The notes under the pieces are model-generated. The model saw only the letters and a list, made by a program, of their open reading frames with translations. It searched no databases and was not told the DNA's origin. Shown here piece after piece: positions 16,966-24,900 of a stretch of DNA of 34,772 bases (position 1 is the stretch's first letter; each line of letters begins with the position of its first letter). Origin of the DNA: Acidobacteriota bacterium (GTDB lineage Bacteria > Acidobacteriota > Terriglobia > Acidiferrales > UBA7541); assembly GCA_003223215.1 (NCBI GenBank), contig QHYH01000157.1, forward strand, positions 1-34,772, written 5' to 3'. The position numbers and the translations under genes are program-made.

Positions 16966-17282
16966 GCCGAGAACGGCGAGGCACGCTCGCTCCAGGGGAT
17001 GACCCGCGCGAAATCCTGGAGTTGGAGCCGAACGCGACTGATGAAGATATCCGTGCGGCCTATCTGCAGAAGGTCAAAGAACACCCTCCGGAGCGCTCTC
17101 CTGAGGCGTTCGAACGCATTCGCGACGCTTACGAGCTCTTGCGCGATCCGCGCCGACGGGCCCTCTGCTTCTTGCTCTCGGTCGATGCCATGGGGCCCCT
17201 AGTTTCGCTTGTGGCCGACCGAGTGGGGAAGAGGCAATTTGTAGGACCCGGCCCGTGGCTGGACGTGTTGCGCGAAAAATGA
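16962..17282 (+). CDS. minimal J-domain protein with HPP in place of HPD
   Basis: A 106-aa protein starting at a TTG that overlaps the preceding stop (TTGA). Residues 13-60 match a J-domain: DPREILELEPNATDEDIRAA forms helix I and the start of II, KEHPPERSPEAF is the loop, and ERIRDAYELLRDP is helix III. The catalytic loop reads His41-Pro42-Pro43, so the Asp of HPD, which normally triggers Hsp70 ATP hydrolysis, is replaced. There is no Gly/Phe region, zinc finger or DnaJ C-terminal domain, only about 45 further residues. It probably docks on the Hsp70 of the same operon, either with specialised chemistry or as a J-like regulator. Confidence 0.85.
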   Translation: MSRERRGTLAPGDDPREILELEPNATDEDIRAAYLQKVKEHPPERSPEAFERIRDAYELLRDPRRRALCFLLSVDAMGPLVSLVADRVGKRQFVGPGPWLDVLREK

Positions 17283-17288
17283 ACGAAC

Positions 17289-18074
17289 ATGCGTCGAGAT
17301 CGCAAACAAATTTTGCTGAGCTTCGAGGCTTGGCTCGATAGGGTGCTAGCCGAAGAAGAGCCTCCCGAAGGGCTCCCGAGCGAGATCCTCGCTCGGCTGT
17401 CGACGGAGTCTCCTCATTCGACCGAGGGCTCGTGCGACCTTTACTCCATGTGGTCGCAGATGACCGCATTAGTCCAAGAGGTGAAGCTGCAAGGCCGCAG
17501 CTTCAAGCAATTGAGCGATGCCGTCGCTCCGGTGGCAGATCTGGCGCCGCGGCTGGTCGAAATGGAACGTGAGGCTCAAACCAAGGCCCGGCGCGAAGTC
17601 CTCGAGATGTTTCTGGACCTTCGCGATCGAATGGTCCGGGGACTGGAGACGGCGCGCAAAAGCCTCGTTCGTCTTGAGGGGTTGTCGCCACGGGGGTGGA
17701 GACGCAAGATGCTGGACTGGGAAAGCCTCCGCGAGACTGCGCGGGAAACGGCCGTCGCACTTGAAAAGGGCTATGCGCTGAGTCTGGATCGTCTCGACGA
17801 GGTTCTCCACCAGTTGGAGGTAACCGAGATCCCTTGTCAGGGGCGACCGTTCGACCCCAGGTATATGCAGGCAGTGGACTTGGAGGAGACTAACCAAGTT
17901 CCCGAAGGCACGGTGGTGGAGGTCTATCGCGTTGGCTACGAATGGAAGGGTCAGACCTTTCGTCTGGCCCAAGTCAAGGTCTCCCGGTCCGCGGCTGGCC
18001 CGGCCGCCGGGGAGCAAGAGTCCGGCAACGCAAGCCGCGAACACGATGCTCGACGCCCGGCTCGGTTGATGTGA
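17289..18074 (+). CDS. GrpE-family nucleotide exchange factor (accessory)
   Basis: The 261-aa protein starts 6 nt after the J-domain gene. A long helical region (about 52-175, with EVKLQGRSFKQLSDAVAPVA resembling the GrpE dimerisation helices) is followed by the GrpE head at 185-234: GRPFDPRYMQAVDLEE, VPEGTVVEVYRVGYEWKGQ, FRLAQVKVSRS. The N-terminal 50 residues and the C-terminal 27-residue polar tail are extra compared with the usual GrpE of about 190 aa. By family it releases ADP from Hsp70. Its place between J-protein and Hsp70 genes indicates a dedicated partner rather than the housekeeping GrpE. Confidence 0.9.
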   Translation: MRRDRKQILLSFEAWLDRVLAEEEPPEGLPSEILARLSTESPHSTEGSCDLYSMWSQMTALVQEVKLQGRSFKQLSDAVAPVADLAPRLVEMEREAQTKARREVLEMFLDLRDRMVRGLETARKSLVRLEGLSPRGWRRKMLDWESLRETARETAVALEKGYALSLDRLDEVLHQLEVTEIPCQGRPFDPRYMQAVDLEETNQVPEGTVVEVYRVGYEWKGQTFRLAQVKVSRSAAGPAAGEQESGNASREHDARRPARLM

Positions 18075-18173
18075 GTGATCTTAGCAGACTTGCTTTTCTG
18101 ACTTCTAATGCAAGGAGGCCGCGGCTCGGGTGGCCATGTTTTGAGGCACGGCTAGCCGACGCGCAGGAAACCG

Positions 18174-20021
18174 ATGATTGACTTCGTCGTAGGCATCGAT
18201 TTGGGAACCACAAACTCGGAGATCGCGGCGTATGTTGGCGATCGTGTGCGGATCCTCGGGAGCGGAACAAAAATGCTCCCCTCCTGCGTGGGGTTCTCGC
18301 CAACCGGGGAACTTTTGGTAGGGCAAGCGGCGCGCAACCAGCAAATCCTCTATCCAGAGCGCACCGTGCGCAGCGTCAAGCGCCGGATGGGAATGCAGGA
18401 AGCCGTGCCCCTTGGCGATAAGACTTTTACGCCGCAGGAGATTTCCGCCTTGATCCTGCGCGAACTGGTTCAGTGGGCTCGCAGTGAACTCGGCCAGCCA
18501 GTTGAGAAGGCGGTGATCACCGTGCCCGCGTATTTCTCCGACGCCCAGCGCACGGCCACCCGCGAGGCGGGAATGTTGGCGGGCTTGGAGGTGGTTCGCA
18601 TCCTCAATGAGCCGACCGCGGCAAGCTTGGCTTACGGCTTCGGCGACGCTTCGCGTCACACCGCGATGATCTACGACCTGGGCGGCGGCACGTTTGATGT
18701 GTCCGTTGTTATTGTGGAAGGCGAAGTAACAGAAGTTCTCGCAAGCCACGGCAACAATCACCTGGGCGGAGATGACTTCGACGACTTGTTGCTCGAGCGT
18801 CTGGAACAGGAATTCGAACGGCTGTATGGCATTGATCTGCGTCACGGCCATGCGGCCGCCCACGCCCGGTTGTGGTGGGCGGCGGAAGAGGCCAAAAAGA
18901 AGCTCAGCTTCGAGCCTTATGTGAGCGTGCGCGAAGAAAACCTGGTGATCCAAAACGGCAAGGCTCTGCACCTGGATCTCGAGCTCTCCCGCACCGAGTA
19001 CGAGGAAATGATCTTGCGCCTGGTAGAATCCACGCTCGATAGCGTTTCGAAAACCCTCGCCGACGCCGGCAAGGGCGCTTCGGACCTCGATGCGATTTTG
19101 CTTGTGGGCGGCTCGACCCGCACGCCGCTGATCTCACGGCTGCTCCGGGAGCGCTCCGGCCTCGAGCCCCGCCAGGACGTGCATCCGGACCTGTGCGTCG
19201 CGCTGGGTGCCGGGGTGCTGGCCTCCCGCCTCGCCGGTCACGAAGTGGAGCGAGTGCTAGTGGATGTATCGCCCTATTCTTTCGGTCCTTCCTACCTGGG
19301 AGACCGGGGCGGTGTCCTCTATCCGCATTGCTACCGTCCGATCATTCATCGCAACACGCCGTTGCCTATTACGCGCACGGAGTCCTATTGGACAGCGGCA
19401 CCCTATCAGAAGGTAGTGCAGCTCGAGATCTATCAGGGAGAGGATGAAGACGCACTGAAAAACATCCTGGTAGGCGATTTCCGCGTCGAAGGTCTGCAGC
19501 CCACCGAAGAACCCAATGAAGTGCTTTGCCGGATGAGCCTGGATGTTGATGGCATCCTGCACGTCACAGCCACCGAAAAGCAGACCGGGAAATCTAAACA
19601 TATCACCGTCGCCAATGCCCTCCAGACCAAGACCGCAGGCGAAATCGAAGCGGCGCGGCAGCGCTTGAAAATGGTATATTCCCGGCGTGCCCAAAGCTTC
19701 GATGACTCCTTCGAGACACGCGAGGGCGAAGTCGCTTCGGCTCCCGACCTACGGGCTGAGGTTGAAGGCGAATCTGTGGCGAGCGCGTCCCCACCGAGCG
19801 AGATTCTCTTGCGCCGGCCCGGTATGGAAGCCGTGAGTGATGCCAGAAGACTGATCGAACGGTCTCGCCGCCTGCTCGAAAAGATGCATCCCGATGACAA
19901 GGAGGAAGCGATCGGCTTGCATGAGAGCATCGAAACGGCCATCGATGCCGGAGATCCGGCGACGCTGGAAAAAGCGATAAAGGACCTGGGGGAGCTTCTC
20001 TTTTTTGTGGAGGGTCAGTGA
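18174..20021 (+). CDS. Hsp70 (DnaK-family) chaperone, accessory paralogue
   Basis: The protein is 615 aa. The ATG at 18174 has AGGAAA upstream. The nucleotide-binding domain is complete: phosphate-1 VGIDLGTTNSEIA (6-18), the VKRRMG Lys region (68-73), VITVPAYFSDAQRTATREAG (114-133), LNEPTAASLAYG, phosphate-2 YDLGGGTFDVSV (167-178) and adenosine motif ILLVGGSTRTPLI (308-320). The hydrophobic linker reads VERVLVDVSP (358-367). A substrate-binding beta domain follows, then a helical lid that is charged and variable at about 500-545 and ends FFVEGQ. It is somewhat shorter than the usual DnaK of about 640 aa. It should be an active ATPase chaperone serving this operon's system. The zinc-ribbon gene starts inside its stop codon. 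Confidence 0.95.
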   Translation: MIDFVVGIDLGTTNSEIAAYVGDRVRILGSGTKMLPSCVGFSPTGELLVGQAARNQQILYPERTVRSVKRRMGMQEAVPLGDKTFTPQEISALILRELVQWARSELGQPVEKAVITVPAYFSDAQRTATREAGMLAGLEVVRILNEPTAASLAYGFGDASRHTAMIYDLGGGTFDVSVVIVEGEVTEVLASHGNNHLGGDDFDDLLLERLEQEFERLYGIDLRHGHAAAHARLWWAAEEAKKKLSFEPYVSVREENLVIQNGKALHLDLELSRTEYEEMILRLVESTLDSVSKTLADAGKGASDLDAILLVGGSTRTPLISRLLRERSGLEPRQDVHPDLCVALGAGVLASRLAGHEVERVLVDVSPYSFGPSYLGDRGGVLYPHCYRPIIHRNTPLPITRTESYWTAAPYQKVVQLEIYQGEDEDALKNILVGDFRVEGLQPTEEPNEVLCRMSLDVDGILHVTATEKQTGKSKHITVANALQTKTAGEIEAARQRLKMVYSRRAQSFDDSFETREGEVASAPDLRAEVEGESVASASPPSEILLRRPGMEAVSDARRLIERSRRLLEKMHPDDKEEAIGLHESIETAIDAGDPATLEKAIKDLGELLFFVEGQ

Positions 20022-20491
20022 CCGAAGCCCTCACGCCACGGTGCTGCCCCGTTTGCCAGGCGCGTTTTCGAGGCCAAAGCATCTGCTCGCGTTGCGGCGC
20101 GGACCTGAAGCCGGTGATGTTTCTCATCGCCGTGGCTTACCGATGTCGCGCCGCCGCGCGGCAAGCCCTGCTCGCCGGAAAGTTCAAGCAGGCCGAAACC
20201 CTGGCCTCCCAAGCGCAAGCTGCCTGTTCGACACCCCTCGGAAGCGACTTGCTGCTTCTCAGCCGGTGGCTGGTTTCGCTCGGCTCCGAGCGCCATCAGC
20301 GCTCGCGCCGCAGGGTCAAGGAGCACCGGCCTGTCCGCCAGGGCTCCGCGAACCTGGTCAAGCTTCATCGTCAGATACTGCGCGCCGTCGACAGGCTGGA
20401 AAGTACCCTGCGGCGGCTGCCGGCTCCGTCGCCAAGGAAAAAGAGGAGCAGGAGGATGGCGGGACGCATCAAAGCGCGATCAAGAGTTTGA
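20018..20491 (+). CDS. small zinc-ribbon protein, last gene of accessory Hsp70 operon
   Basis: The 157-aa protein starts at a GTG that overlaps the Hsp70 stop (GTGA). Two CxxC knuckles, Cys10-Pro-Val-Cys13 and Cys23-Ser-Arg-Cys26, form an N-terminal zinc ribbon. A helical hairpin follows (CRAAARQALLAGKFKQAETL, about 44-63), resembling one TPR-like pair, and then a strongly basic C-terminal third (KKRSRRMAGRIKARSRV). The family is not recognised. A zinc finger plus TPR-like helices recalls the client-handling parts that normal DnaJ carries but this operon's J-protein lacks; that split of functions is inference. Confidence 0.78.
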   Translation: MTEALTPRCCPVCQARFRGQSICSRCGADLKPVMFLIAVAYRCRAAARQALLAGKFKQAETLASQAQAACSTPLGSDLLLLSRWLVSLGSERHQRSRRRVKEHRPVRQGSANLVKLHRQILRAVDRLESTLRRLPAPSPRKKRSRRMAGRIKARSRV

Positions 20492-20531
20492 CGATGTTGA
20501 GGGGCGCACCGCGCCGATTCTGCGACTGCCG

Positions 20532-20650
20532 CTAGTAAGCAAAACCAACGCGCGGCGCCACATCGCCATATTGGGTGGACTTCCCTCCCGTTCGCGACGT
20601 GCCGTTCACCCCCGCGTAGACCAGGGTGGCGCGCATTCTGGATATATCGA
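20532..20650 (-). pseudogene. fragment of a TonB-dependent receptor
   Basis: Minus-strand translation ends ATLVYAGVNGTSRT, a short linker, then YGDVAPRVGFAY and TAG. The same motif order (FAGVNG then GPRVGFAY) occurs in the barrel of receptor 3, so this is a scrap of about 38 codons from another Oar-like receptor. It lies between the zinc-ribbon gene and the MazF-type toxin and cannot be functional. Confidence 0.65.
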
Positions 20651-20713
20651 GGCTGTTCCGGCGTCCCCCGGTTGGCTGCTGAGCGCCTCGCCGGGGGCAG
20701 CCCGGAGGTCTTT

Positions 20714-21100
20714 TCATCCAATGTCGTTAGGCACAAATCCCATGGCACGGACTACACCGCGGGCGATTTCCCTCAAAGTGCTTTCGCTGAGCCTCCTGAG
20801 AGCGCCTCTGGATGGCTGAAGAGTCTGCTTCCGAATCGTCGAAATGGTTTCTGCTTGGAGGTCGCAGGCCTCGGCAAGCCCGGTTTCACCGGGTTGTAAT
20901 CGGATGTGTGTCGGCGACTCTCTCAGCGTCGTGGAAAGGGGCACGGCCAGCACGGTCTCCGCCCTAGGGTGCTGGTTTCTAGCGTCCATGGAAACAATCA
21001 CAACCGGACGAGGATTTTTTTCTGGGGGATCTGAGGGAAACTTGACAAACCAGATTTCGCCCCGCTTAGGCTGCGGCAGCGGCGTCGCTTGACTCGGCAT
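20714..21100 (-). CDS. MazF/PemK-family endoribonuclease toxin
   Basis: A 128-aa protein with the MazF beta-barrel signature: KRGEIWFVKFPSDPPEKNPR near the N-terminus, RPVVIVSMDARN, VLAVPLSTTLRESPTHIRL, and GLAEACDLQAETISTIRK. By family it is an mRNA-cleaving endoribonuclease. The Arg in the first loop (about R27-R31) and the Ser/Thr of PLSTT are where catalytic residues normally sit. It follows its antitoxin by 5 nt on the same strand. No obvious ribosome binding site other than GAGCC precedes it, so translation may be coupled to the antitoxin. Confidence 0.9.
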   Translation of the reverse strand: MPSQATPLPQPKRGEIWFVKFPSDPPEKNPRPVVIVSMDARNQHPRAETVLAVPLSTTLRESPTHIRLQPGETGLAEACDLQAETISTIRKQTLQPSRGALRRLSESTLREIARGVVRAMGFVPNDIG

Positions 21101-21105
21101 TGTGG

Positions 21106-21384
21106 TTATGGCTCGGCTCTAGCCAGCTCGCTCTCCGCAAACTCACCCCAGGCGGCCTCTTCGCGCCGTTCTTGTTCCGAGAGCGAATCATAATAGGCTA
21201 GTATTTGAGCGTTGAGTCGCGCCGCCTCAGAAGTCTGTCTTGAGACTGCGATGATCTGTTCCACGCATGCGCTGACCGATGACGCTTTTGCCTTCGCGCA
21301 GCTTTTCAAGAACCTGACCGTTCCCCTTTCGAGGGACAGCGTAAGGCGCTCCTTACGTCCAGCTTTCTGGCGTGCCTGGGCCAT
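21106..21384 (-). CDS. ribbon-helix-helix-like antitoxin (MazE partner)
   Basis: The chosen start (ATG 21384) has GGAG 8 nt upstream and gives a 92-aa protein beginning MAQARQKAGRKERLTLSLER, then GTVRFLKSCAKAKASSVSAC. A basic beta-strand followed by two helices fits an Arc/CopG/MazE-type ribbon-helix-helix antitoxin. The C-terminal half is acidic (SLSEQERREEAAWGEFAESE), suited to hold the toxin. A further in-frame ATG at 21420 would add 12 residues, but these are coded by the operator palindrome. It should bind MazF and repress the shared promoter through the CTCATAC array. Confidence 0.85.
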   Translation of the reverse strand: MAQARQKAGRKERLTLSLERGTVRFLKSCAKAKASSVSACVEQIIAVSRQTSEAARLNAQILAYYDSLSEQERREEAAWGEFAESELARAEP

Positions 21385-21394
21385 GTTCGACTCC

Positions 21395-21473
21395 GTATGA
21401 GGAATCTCATACTCTCTCATACGATCATCATACTATATTTACCAGGCATTGCAATACTCATGCACACTCATAC
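21395..21473 (-). promoter_or_regulatory. promoter and phased operator array of the MazEF-type pair
   Basis: On the minus strand, TTGCAA (21454-21449), a 16-nt spacer and TATGAT (21432-21427) form a promoter. Around it lie CTCATAC-like half-sites, read on the plus strand, at 21406, 21416, 21427 (ATCATAC), 21457 (CTCATGC) and 21467. They are about one or three helical turns apart, and an inverted partner GTATGAG at 21395 makes a perfect 7-bp palindrome with the 21406 copy. One site overlaps the -10 and others flank the promoter. This is the expected design for cooperative binding of a ribbon-helix-helix antitoxin. Confidence 0.75.
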
Positions 21474-21850
21474 TCCTCTGCCGGCCGACCCAACAGTAGT
21501 CCAGAACATGCCTCTTCCACTGCACTCCGCCCTCTTCGCTCGTACCAATAGACTCCGAGCGGCTCGTTGGCGCCCGGATCACGGTCGTGCGCATAGTAGC
21601 GTTTGCCCGTGATCAATTCACGCCGTCCATCGCCATTCAAATGCGCCAAGGTCACAGCGTCTGCCTGCGACCAGCTATTATCAATCAAACGCTTCGTCCA
21701 CACGCCATTCCCCCGGGCATCCTTTTTCTGCATACCAGAAGATGGCGTGGTCGTGAGCCAGGCTAGCGATCAAATCGGGCAACCCACTAAAATTCCCGCC
21801 CGCGCGTGTTCATCTGCCGAGATCCATGTGCCAGTCAGACGCGGATAAGA
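21458..21850 (-). pseudogene. FG-GAP/VCBS-type repeat protein fragment
   Basis: Minus-strand translation gives DLIASLAHDHAIFWYA, then after a frame change QKKDARGNGVWTKRLIDNSW and SQADAVTLAHLNGDGRRELI, ending GKRYYAHDRDPGANEPLGVY and WYERRG. LNGDGRREL is the calcium-binding FG-GAP/VCBS repeat core. The frameshift falls in an AAAAA run near 21725. Neither start nor natural C-terminus is present. It is the remnant of a secreted beta-propeller protein, partly overlapped by the promoter of the toxin-antitoxin pair. Confidence 0.68.
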
Positions 21851-21996
21851 ATCAGGCGAAGGAAAGATTCAGGTGATGTCCTGAATCAAAATTAGGGATT
21901 GGCTTGGATTGGCGCGAAGCCAAGCTTGTGTCATTTGGATTAGGCGTTCGTCGAACTACTGTCCCGTAAGACTTCACCACTTCCTGGAGCTTGCTT

Positions 21997-24900
21997 ATGC
22001 GCCTACAGAGGACAAATACGCTCTTTCCACACACCGCAGCCAGGACCGGCAGACTCGCTTTTTTCGTCGCAGCCGCTCTGTGTCTTTGTGGGTCCATCAA
22101 GGCGTCAGCGCAGGAGGCTCGTGCGAAGCTCGGTGGCCGGGTTACCGACCCGCAGGGCTACGTCGTCCCAAACGCAATCGTGACCGTGACCTCCAACGAC
22201 ACGGGCGTAAGGTACCAGACGCAGACCAATACCCAAGGGAACTGGATCGTTGAATTCTTACTGCCGGGTCCTTACCGCTTCACCGTGAAGGCGCCTGGGT
22301 TCAGAACCGCCCAGCGCGGCGGCGTCACGCTGCAAACGGCAGACGACAAAGAGATTGATGTCCAACTCGAAGTCGGCGCCGCGACAGAGAGTGTCGAAGT
22401 AAGTTCGGGAACGCCACTCATTGATACCACCTCTGCCACATCCGGCACGGTCATCACTTCGGAGGAATTGAATGAACTGCCGACAAGTTCGCACGTGGTC
22501 ACGCTGTTCGCGACACTGTCTCCCGGTCTGGTCGCCCAATACCAGAACAACAACGTGGCGCACTTGTGGTCGTTTAACGCGGCGTCACAGTTCGAGGCGA
22601 ACGGTGGCCGCAATAACATCTATTCCAATAACTACCTCCTGGACGGCATGCCCGATACGAAGTCCGGGGGCGACATCGCGTTCATCCCGTCCATGGATTC
22701 CGTGCAGGAGTTTCGTATCCTGACCAACGCTTACGACGCTTCCATCGAACGCCAAGCTGGATCCACGATCAACATACAGACCAAAACCGGCGGCAAGGAT
22801 TACCACGGCAATCTCTACGAATACAATCAAAACAACCTGCTAAACGCCAACTATTTCCAGAATAATCTCGCGGGCGCCCCCAAGCCCGCGGTACATTTCA
22901 ACGAGTTCGGAGGCACATTCGGCGGGCCCGTGTGGATTCCCAAGGTTTATCGCGGACAGGAGAAAACGTTTTTCTTTGTCGCGTATGAGGATACGCACAA
23001 CATAGACCCACGCGGTGGGATACGATCCGTGCTCACCGCGCTCGAGCGGCAGGGGGACTTCAGCCAATCGTTCGCCCTCATCGGGGGGCAGAAATTCTAC
23101 ACTCATCTTTTTAACCCCTTCGATGTGGATTCGAACGGCAACCGCCAGCCGTTTAAATGCGACTCGGCGGGCAATCCTATTGTGCCCGACCCCGCCACAC
23201 ATAAACAGGTAGGCGGCGTGGATTGCTGGATTTCGGGAGTGCAGGGTAGCAAGATTCCCCCTCAACTGTTCGATCCGATTGCTCAGAATATTCTCAAGTA
23301 CGTTCCGCTCCCGAATACGGCCAGCCTCCCCAACGGCAACGCGGTGAACAACTATGTCTCTCCTGCCACGCGCCATGACACCTTCCCGGTACTTTCCGTG
23401 CGCGTGGATCAAGCGTGGAATAATTCGAACCATAGCTTCTTCGCCGTGCGCTGGGCCCACCTGCACGAGTTCCTGGACGACCATTTCCAAGATATCGCCA
23501 CCGGCAGTTTTATGGAGCGCATTATTGGAGCCGTGGGCCTCGATCACTCCTGGCTTCTTTCCAACACCAAGGCCCTCGACCTGCGCTTTGCCGTTAACCG
23601 CTACGGAAATCCAAATCACGACCAGGGCGCGGGCTTCGACCCAACGCAACTCGGTCTCCCGCAGAGCTATGCGGCGCAATTGGTCAAACCTTCTTTCCCT
23701 CGGATTACGGGTTTTGCAGGTGATTTCGGGACGTCGCAAGCGGACGGCTATACCAACAATACCTATTACACGTGGGCCGGTAACTTCACTCAGTTGCACG
23801 GGAACCACACGTTTCACTATGGCGCCGAATACTGGATTCTCCAGGAAGCTGATGGCAACATCGGGGTCCAGGGCGACTTTGATTTCAGCAACGTTTGGAC
23901 GAGGAACAGCGCTACGTCGGGCGCGGGAAATGGTGTCGGCTCCGCATTCGCTTCCTTCTTGCTGGGTCTCCCTTCGGGCGGCAACGTGCCGGTGAATGCC
24001 ACAGGGTTCTATTCGCAGCGTTTCACTGGGCTATACATTCAAGACGATTGGCGTGCCACCAAAACGCTGACTTTGAATTTTGGTCTTCGCTGGGATGTTG
24101 AGCAGCCGGTCACCGAACGGTATAACCGCCTGACCGCTGATTTCGACTTCAACGCTACCAATCCAATCAGCTCGGCTGCCCAGGCAGCCTACGCGAACAT
24201 CTTGGGGTCCCCGCCTTCCTGCGCAAGTGGTGTTCCGGCAGCCGAGTGCGCCATGGTCTTTCAAACCCTGGGTTCGCTGCTCCCCGCGAGTGCCTTCCGG
24301 GTTCCTGGCGTGCAACTCTTCGCCGGAGTTAACGGGCAACCTCGCGCGTTCTCAAACACCGATTGGCACGAATGGGGGCCGCGGGTTGGCTTTGCCTATC
24401 GCATCGGAAAGAACACGGTCATTCGAGGAGGATTCGGCCGGTTTACGCAGGCGACTTATGAAAAGGGCGGCCAGAACGGCTTTGGTCAGACGACCACTCT
24501 GGTGTCGTCGGCGAACAACAATTTCACGCCATGCGATACGCTGGCCAATCCGTTCAACCCAAGCTGCCCAGGGGGTTCGGGGCCAGCTGGCGTCCTCCAG
24601 CCGACCGGGTCATCGCTGGGAGCGCTCACCAATCTCGGGCAGGGTGTGGACTTCAATAACCTAAACCCGAACCGGCCGTATTCGCTCGAATACAGTCTGC
24701 ACCTCCAGCACCAGTTGAAAACATGGTTGTTTGAGGTCGGCTACTCGCACAACAAGACCTACGGGATCTATGAAGGACGCGTACAGGATTACTATCCTTT
24801 CCCTCTTTGGCAGCAGTTGCGAGCGCCACTATTTGACCCCAATGGGCGGCCCTATGACACCCAGCCCTGGGATGTGCAAATCCCCAATCCGTTCAATCAA

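Noticed and set aside
17469-18971. Long minus-strand frames opposite the GrpE and Hsp70 genes
   Set aside because: Antisense to genes with complete family motifs.
22840-23817. Minus-strand frame of 325 codons in TonB receptor 3
   Set aside because: Antisense shadow of the barrel; no ribosome binding site or motif.
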